Below, in pieces: positions 26,375 through 38,174 of a stretch of DNA of 64,000 bases. The first letter of the stretch is position 1; each line of letters begins with the position of its first letter. The translations under genes were made by a program, and so were the position numbers. The notes under the pieces are model-generated. The model searched no databases and was not told the origin of the DNA. It saw nothing but the letters and a program-made list of their open reading frames with translations. This DNA comes from Pandoraea anhela (GTDB lineage: Bacteria; Pseudomonadota; Gammaproteobacteria; Burkholderiales; Burkholderiaceae), in assembly GCF_902459655.1 (NCBI RefSeq), contig NZ_CABPSB010000018.1:57350-121349 (forward strand), given 5' to 3'.

Positions 26375-27334
26375 TTAGCCAGCGACCGCTTGGGTTGCGG
26401 CGGCCGGCTCGTCTTTGGTCAATTCCGACGGCAAGCGGAACTGGATGGTTTCCTCGATGCCGTCCATGAGAGTCACTTCGACCGTGTCGATGCGACGCAG
26501 TGCGTCGATCACGTCTTCGACCATGCGCTCGGGCGCGGACGCCCCTGCGGTGATGCCGATGCGGGCCTTACCGTGCACCCATTCCGGATTTACCTCGGAG
26601 CCATCGGCTACGAGATAGCTCGGCAGCCCCATCTCGGAGCCGATTTCGCGCAGGCGGTTCGAGTTCGAGCTGTTCGTCGCCCCGACCACGAGCAGTACGT
26701 CCACACGCTCGCACAGCTCGCGCACGGCGGTCTGGCGATTCTGCGTGGCGTAGCAGATGTCTTTGGTATTCGGGCCGACGATGTTGGTAAAGCGACGTTG
26801 CAGCGCAGCAATGATACCGCGAGTCTCGTCGACCGACAGGGTGGTCTGCGTTACGTAGGAGACCGGCGTGTCGATGGCGAGCGGCAACGCGTCGACATCG
26901 GCTTCGGTCTGCACGAGATGCACGGGACCGTCGATCTGCCCCATCGTCCCCTCGACTTCCGGGTGCCCCGCGTGGCCGATCAGGATCACTTCGCGCCCGG
27001 CGGACACGTAGTTCTTGCCCTGAATGTGCACCTTGGTGACGAGCGGGCATGTGGCGTTGAGCACCTTCAGGCCGCGAATCTCGGCCTCCTGTTCGACGAC
27101 GCGTGCGACGCCGTGTGCGCTGAAAATGGTCACAGCGCCCGCAGGGGCTTCGGATAACTCGGCAATAAAGCGTGCGCCCTTCGCCTTGAGCGAATCGACC
27201 ACATGCTTGTTATGGACGATCTCATGGCGAACGTAGACGGGGGCGCCGTATTTTTCCAGCGCACGTTCTACGATCTCGATGGCACGTATGACACCCGCAC
27301 AAAACCCGCGGGGTTGGGCAAGTAGGACTTGCAT
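26375..27334 (-). CDS. ispH: 4-hydroxy-3-methylbut-2-enyl diphosphate reductase
   Basis: Last enzyme of the MEP isoprenoid pathway, making IPP and DMAPP with a [4Fe-4S] cluster. 319 residues. The cluster cysteines are seen in [13 protein letters not shown] (Cys12), [10 protein letters not shown] and [11 protein letters not shown]; the substrate-binding SNSNRLRE and TAGASAPE are also present. Its position between hpnM and hpnH links isoprenoid supply to hopanoid synthesis. Confidence 0.97.
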   Translation of the reverse strand: MQVLLAQPRGFCAGVIRAIEIVERALEKYGAPVYVRHEIVHNKHVVDSLKAKGARFIAELSEAPAGAVTIFSAHGVARVVEQEAEIRGLKVLNATCPLVTKVHIQGKNYVSAGREVILIGHAGHPEVEGTMGQIDGPVHLVQTEADVDALPLAIDTPVSYVTQTTLSVDETRGIIAALQRRFTNIVGPNTKDICYATQNRQTAVRELCERVDVLLVVGATNSSNSNRLREIGSEMGLPSYLVADGSEVNPEWVHGKARIGITAGASAPERMVEDVIDALRRIDTVEVTLMDGIEETIQFRLPSELTKDEPAAATQAVAG

Positions 27335-27692
27335 TCAGCTCTCCGGCTCAGGTCGGCCGGGATGGCGGTTTCTATCGGGAGCCCATGGTGCGCCACGTCT
27401 CGATACATGTGGCGTCATGGAGCACGCAAGGCCAGTTTCGATGGCAAATCACGTGCACCCGTGGGGGGACCGCCGTCCGGTCGTTTGACAAGCAGCGATT
27501 GTAACCGCCACGGCCAAATATTGCTGACGACCCCCTGTAGAAAGCCGTCGGCGAGTGTTGCGTAAATGTTGACGAAACGGCGCTTATCTGGTGAGGATCT
27601 GCGCCGTTTCGGAGGCGATTCCCGTCGAATGTCGCTGAATGCGGGCCCCACTGCCCCGGCGGGGGGCGGTTGGGATCGCTAAGTCTTTGATT
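27335..27692. other. Gap between ispH and hpnM
   Basis: No gene is seen. The minus-strand promoter of ispH is expected here; a TACAAT hexamer (minus strand, 27503-27498) is a possible -10 without a good -35. A short GCCAC/GTGGC dyad lies near 27390-27413. The two genes are probably separate transcripts. Confidence 0.5.
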
Positions 27693-28334
27693 TTATTTGC
27701 CGAAACGCTCGTTCTTTTCGTGGAGGTACGCAATCAGGCTGTCAATGCCGCCCTGAGCGATGCGCGCCTTGAACTGCGGCTGGTACAACTGAATGAGCCA
27801 CGCGTTGGCCACGTTCTCGCCCATCATGTTGATGTCGTAAATCTTCCAGCCCTTATCGGTCTTGGCCAGACGGTAGGCAATCGACAGGTTGTCGCCGGGG
27901 CCGCTGACGGTCGCGCCGACCACCACGTCGCTGCTGCTCGCCGTGAGTTTGGCCGGATCGAACTTGAACGTGATGTCGTTGCCGCGCACCTGTGAGAGTT
28001 GCAGCGCGAACGTGTTCACGAGCAACTGCTGGAATTCCTCGAAGACCTTCTTCTGCTGATCGGGCGTGGCGGCGTCGAACACTTTGGTGCCGACGGCGTA
28101 GCGGGTCGTGCGCAGGAAGTCGGCGTACGGCAGGAAGTCGCGGGCGACGACCTTCGCCGTGGCGTTCACGTCGCCGGTTTTGGCGGCCGTGTCGGCTTTC
28201 ACACCCTTGACGACGGTCTCGACGGCCGTCTTCACCATGTCGTTCGGATTGGCGCTTGCCTGTGCCCAGGCGCTCGATGCGCCACCGATGCCGCTCAATG
28301 CGACGGCGGCAACCGTCACCAGAAATTTGTTCAT
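27693..28334 (-). CDS. hpnM: Hopanoid transporter-associated periplasmic protein HpnM
   Basis: MlaC/Ttg2D-like protein of 213 residues with a signal peptide cleaved after SSAWAQA. The fold region includes DFLPYADFLRTTRYAVG and IAYRLAKTDKGWKIYDINMMGEN, both typical. HpnM proteins are thought to carry hopanoids across the periplasm to the outer membrane together with HpnN. It is divergent from hpnN with 253 bp between. Confidence 0.93.
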   Translation of the reverse strand: MNKFLVTVAAVALSGIGGASSAWAQASANPNDMVKTAVETVVKGVKADTAAKTGDVNATAKVVARDFLPYADFLRTTRYAVGTKVFDAATPDQQKKVFEEFQQLLVNTFALQLSQVRGNDITFKFDPAKLTASSSDVVVGATVSGPGDNLSIAYRLAKTDKGWKIYDINMMGENVANAWLIQLYQPQFKARIAQGGIDSLIAYLHEKNERFGK

Positions 28335-28587
28335 GCCAGCGTGTCTGAGTAGGTTCAATTCGGAGTAGGCCGTAGTGTAGTGCACGTGGTGCGCATGCGG
28401 CCCCTGTATACTGCTGCGATTTTGTAAATTCACCGTTTCGTCGCATTCCATGGGCTGATCGACGGGCCTCGACCCCGATTGGTTCCTTGTTTCCGCCAAT
28501 GTTTAACCTTTCGTTACGCATTGCCCGGTTCACAGGACCCGCGCCGGGATCGACGGTGAGACTTCCACATTCTTCCGGAACCGCTAC

Positions 28588-31233
28588 ATGCTGACTTCGC
28601 TCGTCGTGCGCATCGTCCGTTTTTCGGCGAAGCACGCGTACCCGGTCATCTTCGCTTCGCTGCTGCTCGTGGTGGCGAGTTGCGTGTATGTCGCGAAGCA
28701 CTTCGCGATCAACACCGACGTCTCCAGCCTGATCGATCTGAACACGCCGGCTGCCGAACGCGGCCGTGAAATCGATCGTGCCTTTCCGCAGAAGACCGAT
28801 CTCACGCTCGCCGTGGTGCAGGCGCCGGCGGCCGAGTTCGCCGACAAGGCTGCGGCCGAGCTGGCGAAGAAGCTGGAGACGGAGACCGACGTATTCCGTT
28901 CGGTGAGCCGTCCCGGGGCGGGCGATTTCTTCGCGCACAACGCGCTGCTCTTCGCGTCGACCGACGATGTGAAGTCGCTCACGGGCAAGCTCGAAGACGC
29001 CAAGCCGTTGCTCAACCGCCTGGCGCAGGATCCGAGTCTGGCCGGGCTGTCGAACCTGCTGTCGGTGACGTTGCAGACACCGCTGCTCACCGGCCAGGTG
29101 AAGCTCGCGGACATGACGCATTTGCTCGACAGTGCGGCCGACGCCTCCGAAGCGGTGCTGGCCAACGATCCCGCGAGACCGGCAGGGATGTCGTGGCGCG
29201 CGCTGGTCGCGCCCGACACCGTGGCGCGCAGCTACGTACAGGTGCAGCCTGTGCTGGATTACGCTGCGCTCGAAGCCGGCGCGAACGCCGCAACGCGCAT
29301 TCGCGACGCTGTCGCCGAGCTGAAACTGGCCGAGCGCTACGGCGCGACGGTGCGTCTCACGGGGCCGCGCCCGTTGTCGGACGAGGAGTTCGCGTCCGTG
29401 CGTCAGGACGCCGGGCCGAACGCCGTGATTACGTTGCTGGCGGTGCTCGTGGTGCTCTGGCTGGCGGTGCGCTCCGGCAAGATGATTCTCGCGGTGTTCA
29501 TTACCTTGCTCGCGGGGTTGGCCGTCACCTTCGCGCTGGGCTTGATGATGGTCGGCGCGCTCAACATGATTTCCGTGGCGTTTGCCGTGTTGTTCGTCGG
29601 TATCGGCGTGGATTTCGGGATTCAGTTCGGCGTGCGCTATCGCGAAGAACGGCATCGTCTGGAGCATGAAGACGGCGCGTCGGGCGACGCACTGCTGCGC
29701 GGTGCGCTCACGCATGCCGGCAAGGCGATCGCCATGCCGCTCTCGCTGGCTGCCGCGGCGACGGCGGCAAGCTTCTTCTCGTTCCTGCCGACGGCCTATC
29801 GGGGCGTGTCCGAACTCGGCCTGATCGCCGGCGTGGGCATTCTGTGCGTGGCGTTCCCGTCGGCAATCACGTTGCTGCCGGCGCTCATCAGCGTGTTCAA
29901 ACCCAAGGGCGAGGCGAGCCCGCCGGGATTCCGCAGCCTCGGGCCGGTCGACGACTTCACCGAAAAGCACCGCAAACCGTTGCTGTACGGCACGCTCGCG
30001 CTCGTGATCGCGGGGCTGCCGCTGCTTGCCCACCTGCATTTCGACTTCAATCCGCTGCATCTGAAGGATCCGCACACGGAGTCGATGGCGACGCTCATCG
30101 ACCTGTCGAACTCGCCGCAGGCCGGTGTCAACGACGTGCAGTTGCTCGCGCCCGACCTCGCCGCCGCCGACGCGCAAGCCGCGAAACTGCGGGCAGTCCC
30201 GGAAGTGGGGCGCGTGGTCACGCTCACGACGTTCCTGCCGTCGGACCAACCGGCCAAGCTCGCGCTGATCGCCACCGCTGCGCAGTCGCTGCTGCCGGTG
30301 CTCACGCAAACGCCGCTGCCTGGCGTGCCGGACGCGACGCGCGTGTCGGCGCTCAAGACTGCGGCGGGCCAACTGGAAGACGCTGCGCTCGACTACCCCG
30401 GTGAGGGGGCGAAGTCAGCCCAACGCCTGGCGACGGCGTTGCGCAAGCTGGCGGCAGCCGACCCGGCGACCCGAGACCGTGCCGATCACGCGATTGCCGA
30501 TCCGCTGAAACTCGCGCTCGGCCAATTACGCGACGCGCTGCAACCGCATCGCGTCACGCGTGAAACCTTGCCGCAGGACATTGCGTCGCAGTGGGTGGCG
30601 GCCGATGGACGCGCGCTCGTGAACATTTCGCCGCGCGTGGCGCCAGGCGCGGATCCGAGCGACGACGCGATGCTGCGCAAATTCACCGAAGCCGTGTTGC
30701 GCACCACCCCGGACGCCGTGGGTGGCCCGATCTCGATTCTTCGTTCGGCCAATACGATCATTCGCGCGTTCATCCAGGCGGGTGTGTGGGCGCTGCTGTC
30801 GATTACCCTGCTGCTGTGGCTGGCGTTGCGCAGTTTCGGCGACGTGTTGCGTACGCTGGTGCCGTTGCTGGTCTCGGCTGCCGTCACCCTCGAAGTCACG
30901 GTCCTGATCGGCCTGCCGCTGAACTTCGCCAACATCATTGCCTTGCCGCTGCTGCTGGGCGTGGGCGTCGCCTTCAAGATCTATTACGTGATTGCGTGGC
31001 GACACGGGCAGTACCGATTGCTGGCCTCCGGATTGACGCAGGCGATCGTGCTCTCTGCGGCGACGACCGGCATTGCGTTCGGCAGCTTGTGGCTGTCGCA
31101 CCATCCGGGCACGTCGAGCATGGGCAAGCTGCTGGCGCTGTCGCTGGTCTGCACGCTCATCGGTGCGGTGTTCTTCCAGCCGGTGCTCATGGGCAAGCCG
31201 CGCGACGGTGCGACGCCGCCGCCCAAGTCCTGA
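28588..31233 (+). CDS. hpnN: Hopanoid RND transporter HpnN
   Basis: MMPL/RND-type inner-membrane protein of 881 residues that delivers hopanoids to the outer membrane. One N-terminal helix and two membrane clusters (about residues 278-430 and 725-870) flank two periplasmic domains with helical segments. The RND element [19 protein letters not shown] lies in the first cluster. It ends with PPPKS just before a strong bidirectional terminator. Deletion of the hpnN-type gene is known to prevent outer-membrane hopanoid localisation in other bacteria. Confidence 0.94.
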   Translation: MLTSLVVRIVRFSAKHAYPVIFASLLLVVASCVYVAKHFAINTDVSSLIDLNTPAAERGREIDRAFPQKTDLTLAVVQAPAAEFADKAAAELAKKLETETDVFRSVSRPGAGDFFAHNALLFASTDDVKSLTGKLEDAKPLLNRLAQDPSLAGLSNLLSVTLQTPLLTGQVKLADMTHLLDSAADASEAVLANDPARPAGMSWRALVAPDTVARSYVQVQPVLDYAALEAGANAATRIRDAVAELKLAERYGATVRLTGPRPLSDEEFASVRQDAGPNAVITLLAVLVVLWLAVRSGKMILAVFITLLAGLAVTFALGLMMVGALNMISVAFAVLFVGIGVDFGIQFGVRYREERHRLEHEDGASGDALLRGALTHAGKAIAMPLSLAAAATAASFFSFLPTAYRGVSELGLIAGVGILCVAFPSAITLLPALISVFKPKGEASPPGFRSLGPVDDFTEKHRKPLLYGTLALVIAGLPLLAHLHFDFNPLHLKDPHTESMATLIDLSNSPQAGVNDVQLLAPDLAAADAQAAKLRAVPEVGRVVTLTTFLPSDQPAKLALIATAAQSLLPVLTQTPLPGVPDATRVSALKTAAGQLEDAALDYPGEGAKSAQRLATALRKLAAADPATRDRADHAIADPLKLALGQLRDALQPHRVTRETLPQDIASQWVAADGRALVNISPRVAPGADPSDDAMLRKFTEAVLRTTPDAVGGPISILRSANTIIRAFIQAGVWALLSITLLLWLALRSFGDVLRTLVPLLVSAAVTLEVTVLIGLPLNFANIIALPLLLGVGVAFKIYYVIAWRHGQYRLLASGLTQAIVLSAATTGIAFGSLWLSHHPGTSSMGKLLALSLVCTLIGAVFFQPVLMGKPRDGATPPPKS

Positions 31234-31294
31234 GGACGGCGTGACGACCTTGCCCGTGCGCAGGTTGCAACGCGCACGCAGCACTTTCCAATGC

Positions 31295-31320
31295 AAAACG
31301 GCACCGTGAGGTGCCGTTTT
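31295..31320. terminator. Bidirectional intrinsic terminator between hpnN and dxs
   Basis: AAAACGGCACC-GTGA-GGTGCCGTTTT, an 11-bp perfect stem with A and T tracts on either side. It ends transcription of hpnN on the plus strand and of the long lipid operon (through dxs) on the minus strand. Confidence 0.9.
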
Positions 31321-31368
31321 CGCTCCGTCGCCAAGTATCGGCAAACGGGCGACGCGACGCTTGCCAGA

Positions 31369-31449
31369 TTCGGCCAATTCGACCAATTGGACCTGTTCGA
31401 TCTGTTCGATCTGTTCGACCGATTCGGCCTGTTCGATCTCGTCGACCGA
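31369..31449. repeat. 9-bp tandem repeat, 9 units
   Basis: Nine diverged units of about TTCGAYCTG, two of them identical, ending exactly at the stop codon of dxs (31450-31452). It is the longest of a set of 9-bp repeats in the window and lies between the terminator and the operon end. Confidence 0.85.
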
Positions 31450-33354
31450 TTACACCGCTTCGACCTTGCCGCCGAGGCGTTCGGCCAGCCCACGTCGGAT
31501 CGACGCGGCGATTCCCTGAGCATCGAGACCGACGGACGCAAGTTGTTGCGCGGGCGTGCCCTGATCGATGTACGTATCGGGCAGACCCAATTGCAGCACC
31601 GGGACGAGTACGCCATGCGCATTCAGCGCTTCGATGCAAGCCGTGCCCGCACCGCCCATCACCGCGCCTTCTTCCAGCGTGACGACGAGGTCGTGTGTGC
31701 GGGCCACGTCGAGCAAGGTCGCTTCGTCCAACGGCTTCACGAAACGCATGTTGACGACGCTGGCGTCGAACTCCTGCGCGACCTGTTCGGCCAGCGCGAC
31801 CATCGAACCGAACGCCAGCATGGCGACGCGACGACCTGCCGGGGCGGCGCTTTGACGACGCGTTTGTGCGCGTCCGACCGGCAACGTGGACAGACCGGCT
31901 TCGATCTTCACGCCCGGCCCCGTACCGCGCGGGTATCGCACGGCGCTCGGGCCATCGATGCCGAGTGCCGTCTGCAACAACTGGCGGCATTCGTTTTCGT
32001 CGGCCGGGGCCATCACCACCATGTTCGGGATGCAGCGCAGATACGCCATGTCGTAGGCGCCGGCGTGCGTCGCACCGTCTGCACCGACCAGACCGCCACG
32101 ATCGATGGCAAACACGACCGGCAGGTTCTGCAATGCCACATCGTGAATCAGTTGGTCGTAGCCACGTTGCAGGAACGTCGAGTAAATCGCGACGACCGGC
32201 CTGAGGCCTTCCGTTGCCAGACCGCCCGCAAACGTGACGGCATGCTGCTCGGCGATGCCCACGTCGTAATACCGTTCGGGAAAACGCTTCTCGAACGCCA
32301 CGAGGCCGGAGCCCTCGCGCATGGCCGGCGTGATGCCGACGACACGCGGATCGGCGGCCGCCGCATCGCACAGCCATTCGCCGAACACTTGCGTGTAGGT
32401 CTTGGCCGAAACGGCACCGGGCGCTGCCGGACGAATGCCTTCGCTCGGATTGAACTTGCCCGGGCCGTGGTACAGCACCGGGTCGGCCTCGGCCAGCTTG
32501 TAGCCACGCCCTTTGCGCGTGACGACATGCAGAAATTGCGGCCCCCTGAGCGCCTTGATGTTCTCGAGCGCGGGAATCAGGGCGTCCAGGTCGTGGCCGT
32601 CGATGGGGCCGAGATAGTTGAAGCCGAATTCCTCGAACATCGTGCCCGTCGGGGACACGATGGCCTTGGCGTGTTCTTCGAGCTTGTGCGCGAGTTCGCG
32701 CATCGGCGCCGGGGCGTTACGCAGAAGATTGCGTACGCTTTCCTTGCCTGCCGAGTAAAACTGACCCGACATCAGGCGCGTGAGGTACTGATTGAGCGCA
32801 CCGACCGGCGGTGAGATCGACATGTCGTTGTCGTTGAGCACGACGAGGAACGGCAGATCGTCGTACACGCCCGCGTTGTTGAGCGCTTCGAATGCTTCGC
32901 CGGCCGTCATCGCACCGTCGCCGATCACGGCGATGGCGTGACGTTTCTCGCCCTTGACCTTGCTCGCCAGCGCCATTCCCAGCGCCGCCGAGATCGACGT
33001 GCTCGAATGTGCCGTGCCGAACGTGTCGTAAGGCGATTCGTCGCGCTTGGGAAACCCCGACAGGCCCTGCCACTGGCGCAGCGTCGGCAAGGCCTCACGT
33101 CGGCCCGTCAGGATCTTGTGCGGGTACGTCTGATGACCCACGTCCCATACGATCCGGTCGTTCGGCGTATCGAAGACGTAGTGCAGGGCGATCGTCAGTT
33201 CGACCGTGCCCAGATTCGACGACAGATGCCCGCCGGTGCGCGACACATTCTCGAGCACGCAGGCGCGCAGTTCGTCGGCCACGCGTCGCAATTCGGCGCG
33301 CGAGAGGGCGCGCAATTCAGTCGGGGAGTGGATGCTGGCTAGCAAATCGGTCAT
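31450..33354 (-). CDS. dxs: 1-deoxy-D-xylulose-5-phosphate synthase
   Basis: Thiamin-diphosphate enzyme of 634 residues that makes the first MEP-pathway intermediate from pyruvate and glyceraldehyde 3-phosphate. TDP-binding [18 protein letters not shown] lies near residue 150, with [17 protein letters not shown] before it and the transketolase-like [18 protein letters not shown] later. It is 31 bp after the phosphonate-type transaminase gene on the same strand and is followed by a terminator, so it appears to be the last gene of the phosphonate operon. Confidence 0.97.
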   Translation of the reverse strand: MTDLLASIHSPTELRALSRAELRRVADELRACVLENVSRTGGHLSSNLGTVELTIALHYVFDTPNDRIVWDVGHQTYPHKILTGRREALPTLRQWQGLSGFPKRDESPYDTFGTAHSSTSISAALGMALASKVKGEKRHAIAVIGDGAMTAGEAFEALNNAGVYDDLPFLVVLNDNDMSISPPVGALNQYLTRLMSGQFYSAGKESVRNLLRNAPAPMRELAHKLEEHAKAIVSPTGTMFEEFGFNYLGPIDGHDLDALIPALENIKALRGPQFLHVVTRKGRGYKLAEADPVLYHGPGKFNPSEGIRPAAPGAVSAKTYTQVFGEWLCDAAAADPRVVGITPAMREGSGLVAFEKRFPERYYDVGIAEQHAVTFAGGLATEGLRPVVAIYSTFLQRGYDQLIHDVALQNLPVVFAIDRGGLVGADGATHAGAYDMAYLRCIPNMVVMAPADENECRQLLQTALGIDGPSAVRYPRGTGPGVKIEAGLSTLPVGRAQTRRQSAAPAGRRVAMLAFGSMVALAEQVAQEFDASVVNMRFVKPLDEATLLDVARTHDLVVTLEEGAVMGGAGTACIEALNAHGVLVPVLQLGLPDTYIDQGTPAQQLASVGLDAQGIAASIRRGLAERLGGKVEAV

Positions 33355-33385
33355 GGCTGAACGTCCTGAACGCCCGTCTGTGCGC

Positions 33386-34459
33386 TTACTTCACCAGCCG
33401 GGTAAAGGAAGCCAGCAGGCGGTCGATGTCGGTCGTCGTGAGGTTGCCCATCGTCGAGATGCGGAATAAGGATTTCGACAGGCCGCCTTGACCTGCGTAG
33501 ATCACAAAACCGTCGGCTTTCAGCCAGTCGTGCAAACGCGGGTAGTCCACACCGGCGGGCAACTGGTACGCGCGCAGCACGACCGACGATTCGTTCGGCG
33601 GCAGCACGCTGTCGATGCCCAATGCGGCCAGACCGGCGCGCACCTGCTCGGCAAGCGCCGCGTAGTGCGCGTGACGCTTTTGCCAACCGCCGGCGTCCGC
33701 CAGTTCGCGCAGGGCTTCGACCAGCGCGTAGTAGGCCTGCACGGACGGCGTGAACGGCGTGTTGCGCTCGGCTTGCAGCTTGGCCAGACGCGCAATGTCG
33801 AGGTAATAGGTGCGGCTGAAGGCCTTCGCGAGGGCGTCTTTACGCACGAGCACGAACGATACGCCCGGCACGCCATGCACGCACTTGTTGGCGGTCGCGG
33901 CGACCGCCACGATGCCCGAGTCGTTGAAATCGATGGCTTCGGCGGCAAAGCTGCTCACACCGTCGACGAGCAGATCGATGCCGCGCTCACGGCAAACGCG
34001 CGCGATACCCGTCAGATCGTTCAGACGGCCGGTCGTCGTTTCGTGGTGGATGATCGCCACATGGGTGTAAGGGCGATCGCCGGCGGCGTCGAGTCTGGCG
34101 ACGATTTGCGCCAGATCCGGCGCCTGCATCCACTCGAAATGGATGACGTCGTGATCGATGCGGTATTGCTTCGCGATTTGCGAGATGCGCTCGCCGTACA
34201 CGCCGTTCTCGACGATCAGCAGGCGGCCGTTTTCCGGCACGAGGCCAGCCGTCATGCTCTCGACGGCGGCCGTGCCCGAACCCGTCATCAGGACCGGCGT
34301 CCACACGGCCGGATCGAGACCGTAGACAGCGGTCAGGCGTGCTCGGGCTTCGTCTTGCAGGTCGAAGAATTCGGGCTCGCGGTGGCACAGATCGGGTTGC
34401 AGCAGGCTCTTGCGAACACGTTCGGTCAACGTCACGGGGCCCGGATTCAGTAACAGCAT
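33386..34459 (-). CDS. phnW: 2-aminoethylphosphonate-type aminotransferase
   Basis: Class V PLP aminotransferase, 357 residues, converting phosphonoacetaldehyde and an amino donor to 2-aminoethylphosphonate (the reverse of the degradative PhnW reaction). Family start [14 protein letters not shown], then [18 protein letters not shown], and the PLP lysine in [19 protein letters not shown] precedes the ATG. Its neighbours are the PEP mutase and phosphonopyruvate decarboxylase genes, so the biosynthetic direction is inferred from context. Confidence 0.9.
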   Translation of the reverse strand: MLLLNPGPVTLTERVRKSLLQPDLCHREPEFFDLQDEARARLTAVYGLDPAVWTPVLMTGSGTAAVESMTAGLVPENGRLLIVENGVYGERISQIAKQYRIDHDVIHFEWMQAPDLAQIVARLDAAGDRPYTHVAIIHHETTTGRLNDLTGIARVCRERGIDLLVDGVSSFAAEAIDFNDSGIVAVAATANKCVHGVPGVSFVLVRKDALAKAFSRTYYLDIARLAKLQAERNTPFTPSVQAYYALVEALRELADAGGWQKRHAHYAALAEQVRAGLAALGIDSVLPPNESSVVLRAYQLPAGVDYPRLHDWLKADGFVIYAGQGGLSKSLFRISTMGNLTTTDIDRLLASFTRLVK

Positions 34460-34514
34460 GGTGAAGCTTCCTCGGCGGATTTTAGCGGTTCAGCAGTCAA
34501 AGGGGACGCTCAGG

Positions 34515-35696
34515 TCACGCCTGGGCGCGTTGTGCAATGTGGTCCATCAGACGCGACTTGACGGCTTCCGGCGTGACTTTCGGGCGCGGCAGACCGTCCG
34601 GTGTGCCCGGCCGTGTCGTCAGGCAAGCGAAGCGCGGACCGTCGTTCAGGCTGGCAGTGCGGCCGTCGAACAGTTGCTCAATGACGTCGAGCGTATCGCC
34701 TTCGAGCGCGAGCGCGTAGCCGCTGGCAGCCGCTACGCCGGCGAACGATACCGTAGGCGATACCGTAGCTTGCGCGCCGGTCGAGTCGTGCGACGCATTG
34801 TCGAGCAGCAGATGCACGAGGTTCGAGGGACCGTAAGCGCCCAGCGTGGCAAAAGCGCCCATGCGCATTAGCGCCGCGCCGTCGCCATCGAGCGCGACCA
34901 CGCGCAGGTCGGGACGCGCCAGCGCCAGACCGAGCGCCAGCGTCGTGACGCAACCCATCGAACCGACCATATACAACTGGTTGGCGCGATCGTCGAGCGC
35001 ATACAGTTCGCGTCCGCAGAAGCCGGTCGACGCAAGCACCACGGTGCCTTCGAGGGGCGTGTGGGCAATGACGCGGGCGAGGGCGTCGCGACGCGTCGGC
35101 AGGTCGGACGGCGCTACGCCACGCATGACGGACACCGGCGCGGGCTGTGCCGGACGCGCCGGACGCTCGGACGGTTGCAACGGGAACGACGCTACGCTGC
35201 CCTTTTGCATCACGAGCGCGTAGGGGCGGCCGGTCTCGTCCATATGGCGCACCGCGCGCTCGAGCGCCGGGCCGATCGCTTCCGGCTCGGTCGGGAACAA
35301 CTCCCACGGCACTTCCATCAGGTCGAGCATGGCCGGCGTGATCGGCCCCATGAGCGCGTGTTGCGGCTCATCGGTGATGCCGGGCTGGCCGCGCCACGTC
35401 ACGATCAGCAACTGCGGCAGACGGAAAGTCCACGTGAGCGACGTGAGCGGACTCACGGCGTTGCCGAGGCCCGAGTTCTGCATCATGGTGACGGCGCGCG
35501 CGCCACGGCCCTCGCCGAGCGTCGCCCCTGCCGCGATGGCGACGGCGTCGCCCTCGTTGGCAGCCGACAGGTAATGCAGCGTCGGGTCTTGCAGCACGTA
35601 GTTGATGAACGGCGTGAGGAACGAACACGGCACGCCGGTGTACCACGTGAAGCCATGCTTGCGCGCGGCTTCGACGAACTGTCCTGCCTCAATCAC
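34515..35696 (-). CDS. aepY: Phosphonopyruvate decarboxylase
   Basis: TPP-dependent decarboxylase of 393 residues that pulls the PEP mutase equilibrium by converting phosphonopyruvate to phosphonoacetaldehyde. The GTG at 35696 is chosen for GGAG 7 bases upstream. The active-site Glu is in [15 protein letters not shown], and the TPP motif is [21 protein letters not shown] with its closing Asn in LLLDN. The start overlaps the end of the mutase gene by eight bases. Confidence 0.9.
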   Translation of the reverse strand: MIEAGQFVEAARKHGFTWYTGVPCSFLTPFINYVLQDPTLHYLSAANEGDAVAIAAGATLGEGRGARAVTMMQNSGLGNAVSPLTSLTWTFRLPQLLIVTWRGQPGITDEPQHALMGPITPAMLDLMEVPWELFPTEPEAIGPALERAVRHMDETGRPYALVMQKGSVASFPLQPSERPARPAQPAPVSVMRGVAPSDLPTRRDALARVIAHTPLEGTVVLASTGFCGRELYALDDRANQLYMVGSMGCVTTLALGLALARPDLRVVALDGDGAALMRMGAFATLGAYGPSNLVHLLLDNASHDSTGAQATVSPTVSFAGVAAASGYALALEGDTLDVIEQLFDGRTASLNDGPRFACLTTRPGTPDGLPRPKVTPEAVKSRLMDHIAQRAQA

Positions 35697-37398
35697 CTTG
35701 CGTCTCCGGGGCGCTGCCGTTGAACGGTGTCTGGCCATGGGCGAAGTCGGCCGCACGGCGGAATTCTTCCATGTCGTTCACGCCGCGCCAGTGGCCATGC
35801 ACGTATTGCACTTCGATCCTGGCGCCATCGGCGCTCAGGGCGTTGATCAGGTCCGGCATGCCGAGCTGGTCGAAGTCGGCGCGTGTCTGCAAGGCGGCGA
35901 ATACGCGTTGCAGTTGGGCGCGGCCTTGCTCGCCACGCACACCCAGCAGGCCGATCCAGCGCCCGTTCGGCGTGCGTCCGGCGTCCGCGACGTCGCCGCT
36001 GATCTTCTCGAGCAGCACTTGCTGACCGAACAGGCCGCGGTCGTCGCCGGACGAGCAGTACGCGAAGTCGCGCACGCTGGCGTTCGCGGCATGGGCCGTG
36101 GCGGCGGCAGTGGAGTCGACCACGACGGTGAAGCCCGCGTCGCTCTCGACCAGATCGCGCACGATGTAGCTGCGGAACAGCAGGTCGCCGTACGAGATGA
36201 CGGTGTCCTGCGTGAAGGCGTTGGCCACGCGGGCGAGCGACGCCAATTCGCCGGTTTCGGCGTGACGTTCGTTGATCGCGAGCGTGATGCCGGCGGTGTC
36301 GATGGCGTCGGCGCGATAGCCGCCTACGACGGTAATGTCGTTCATGTTCTGCTTCTTGAAGCCGTCGACCAGCCAGCGCAGCAGCGGCTTGCCGGCGACC
36401 GGCAGCATGACCTTCGGACGGTCGGTCGTCACGCTTTCCAGATTCTTGCCGCGACTCGCCGCCAGCACGATGGCCGAGCGCGGTGCGTTCGCGGCGGACA
36501 GGTAGCGGTCTTCGGCCTGGGTGTACTCGTCGGCGTCTTGCAGACGGAAGATTTCATCGACGGTCGCGACGCGATCTTCAACGTTGATGAGCGTTTGGTT
36601 CCGGTAGATATCGGCTGCGACCGACTGCATGGCCGAGGTGGCTGCGCGCATCAGATGGTTCGCCCAGATCACGAGGCTGATGCCCGCCTCGCGGAACACG
36701 TCGGTCGGCGTGCTGTAGTACTTCGTCGGCACGATCACCAGCGGGCAGCGGTTGCCCCACTCGCGCGCGAATTGCACGATTTCGTCAGCACGTTTGAGCT
36801 TGCTGTGGATCAGGATGGCGTCGGCGCCGGCCTGGTGATAGGCCTCCGCACGACGCAGCGCTTCTTCCATGCCCCAGCCGGCGATCAGCGCCTCGACGCG
36901 GGCGACGATGGAGAAATCGTCGTCGGCCTGCGAATCCTTGCCGGCCTTGATCTTGCCGCAGAACTCGTCGATGTCGGCAAGCGGTTGACGTTCGCCGCCG
37001 ATAAAGCTGTTGGTCTTCGGGAAGACCTTGTCTTCGATACACACGCCGGCGATGCCGCGTTGCTCGAGCTTGCGCACGAGACGTCGCATGTTGTTGAAGT
37101 TGCCGTAGCCGGTGTCGCCGTCGAGCAGAATCGGCAGATCGCTGGCGTCGGCCATGAACTCGAGGTTGTCGACGACTTGCGTCCAGCTCGCTTCGTTGTT
37201 GTCGCGAACGCCGAACTGCGCCGAAATGGTCAGGCCGGACCCCCAGATGCCCTTGAAACCGGCTTCACGCACGATACGTGCCGAGATGCCGTTATGGGCT
37301 TCCATCAGGAATTCGAGCTGATCGCTGCGCAGCATGGCGCGCAGTTGCGCCGCGCGTGTCGCGGTCGGCGAGAGGGGGAGTGCGTCGGGAGCGTTCAT
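35689..37398 (-). CDS. aepX: PEP mutase fused to a diverged nucleotidyltransferase domain
   Basis: Forms the C-P bond by rearranging PEP to phosphonopyruvate. 569 residues: the mutase domain (about 1-300) shows [31 protein letters not shown] with the Mg2+-binding acids, and the hallmark [11 protein letters not shown] second domain (about 315-550) resembles NTP-transferases, but the glycine-rich loop is altered ([10 protein letters not shown] in place of LAAGxGxRL), with RPKVML and YGDLLF retained. Such mutase-nucleotidyltransferase fusions are known. Overlaps both neighbours by 4 and 8 bp. Confidence 0.92.
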   Translation of the reverse strand: MNAPDALPLSPTATRAAQLRAMLRSDQLEFLMEAHNGISARIVREAGFKGIWGSGLTISAQFGVRDNNEASWTQVVDNLEFMADASDLPILLDGDTGYGNFNNMRRLVRKLEQRGIAGVCIEDKVFPKTNSFIGGERQPLADIDEFCGKIKAGKDSQADDDFSIVARVEALIAGWGMEEALRRAEAYHQAGADAILIHSKLKRADEIVQFAREWGNRCPLVIVPTKYYSTPTDVFREAGISLVIWANHLMRAATSAMQSVAADIYRNQTLINVEDRVATVDEIFRLQDADEYTQAEDRYLSAANAPRSAIVLAASRGKNLESVTTDRPKVMLPVAGKPLLRWLVDGFKKQNMNDITVVGGYRADAIDTAGITLAINERHAETGELASLARVANAFTQDTVISYGDLLFRSYIVRDLVESDAGFTVVVDSTAAATAHAANASVRDFAYCSSGDDRGLFGQQVLLEKISGDVADAGRTPNGRWIGLLGVRGEQGRAQLQRVFAALQTRADFDQLGMPDLINALSADGARIEVQYVHGHWRGVNDMEEFRRAADFAHGQTPFNGSAPETQGD

Positions 37399-38159
37399 TC
37401 TGACACCATCGTGAGCGGTTCGAGTTGCGGCAGCACTTCCTGTGCGGCGCGCTTCACATCTTCAGGGTAGTCGATTTCGATCCACGGGAAGCCCGTGACG
37501 TCGGCGGTCTCAAACTGTGCGCCGCGCTCGAGCAGCAGGTCTCGCACGGCTTCTTCGTGCGGCATCTTGGCGCGGCCGGACGCGACGTAATCGCGCGTGA
37601 TCTCGGCCAGACGTGCGGCGGTCGCTTCGTTGAAACGGAAGAAACCGACCGATTCGCCGACGGTGTCGTATTCCAGACCGACCATGACCTGCTTGCGCAA
37701 CTCCACGGGCACGCCGTCTCGCAGGCACAGCTTGACCGGCTCGTCGCCCACTTCGAAATCGCGGTCGATCAGCAGGCGGTTGGCCGTCTCGCCCGCCACG
37801 AGCGCATTGAAAATGCGCTGGTCGTAGAGCACGTCGGCGTCCATCACGAGCACGTCGCCACCGGCGGTCATCGCCTCGGCCGTGACATGCAGCGTGAGCA
37901 CGCTGCCCAGATTGAATTCCGGGTTCAGGTAAATCTTGGGGCGCGGCGTCCAGTTCAGACGGTCGAGTTCCTCGCTCACTTGTTCGTGATGGAAACCGAG
38001 CGCGAGCACGACGTCCGTGATGCCGGCAGCCGCCAGCATACGAAGGTGGCGCTCCAGCAGCGACATGCCGTCGAACTTCAGCAGGCACTTGGGCGACTGC
38101 TGGTTTTCGGGCTGGAGCAAACGCAGGCCCATGCCTGCTGCGAGAATGATGGCCCGCAT
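37395..38159 (-). CDS. Nucleotidyltransferase, probable CTP:phosphonate cytidylyltransferase
   Basis: A 254-residue GT-A-fold NTP-transferase with the intact signature [10 protein letters not shown] and PKCLLKFDG, and an active-site DxD in VMDADVLYD. In this operon it probably activates the phosphonate as its CMP derivative (the PntC reaction) for transfer by the downstream-acting CDP-alcohol phosphotransferase. The substrate is inferred from context. It overlaps the PEP mutase gene by four bases. The intact motif here contrasts with the altered one in the fused domain. Confidence 0.82.
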   Translation of the reverse strand: MRAIILAAGMGLRLLQPENQQSPKCLLKFDGMSLLERHLRMLAAAGITDVVLALGFHHEQVSEELDRLNWTPRPKIYLNPEFNLGSVLTLHVTAEAMTAGGDVLVMDADVLYDQRIFNALVAGETANRLLIDRDFEVGDEPVKLCLRDGVPVELRKQVMVGLEYDTVGESVGFFRFNEATAARLAEITRDYVASGRAKMPHEEAVRDLLLERGAQFETADVTGFPWIEIDYPEDVKRAAQEVLPQLEPLTMVSE

Positions 38160-38174
38160 GGTCGATATCCTTCT

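Noticed and set aside
27853-30372. A long open frame opposite hpnN and crossing hpnM
   Set aside because: Overlaps two well-supported hopanoid genes and has the amino-acid composition of a complementary-strand artefact.
34515-35696. Acetolactate synthase or a generic TPP enzyme instead of phosphonopyruvate decarboxylase
   Set aside because: The protein is too short for acetolactate synthase and its neighbours, overlapped by a few bases, are PEP mutase and a phosphonate-type transaminase.
35689-37398. Isocitrate lyase or methylisocitrate lyase
   Set aside because: The fold is shared, but [10 protein letters not shown] is the PEP mutase signature and the fused nucleotidyltransferase domain is not found in lyases.
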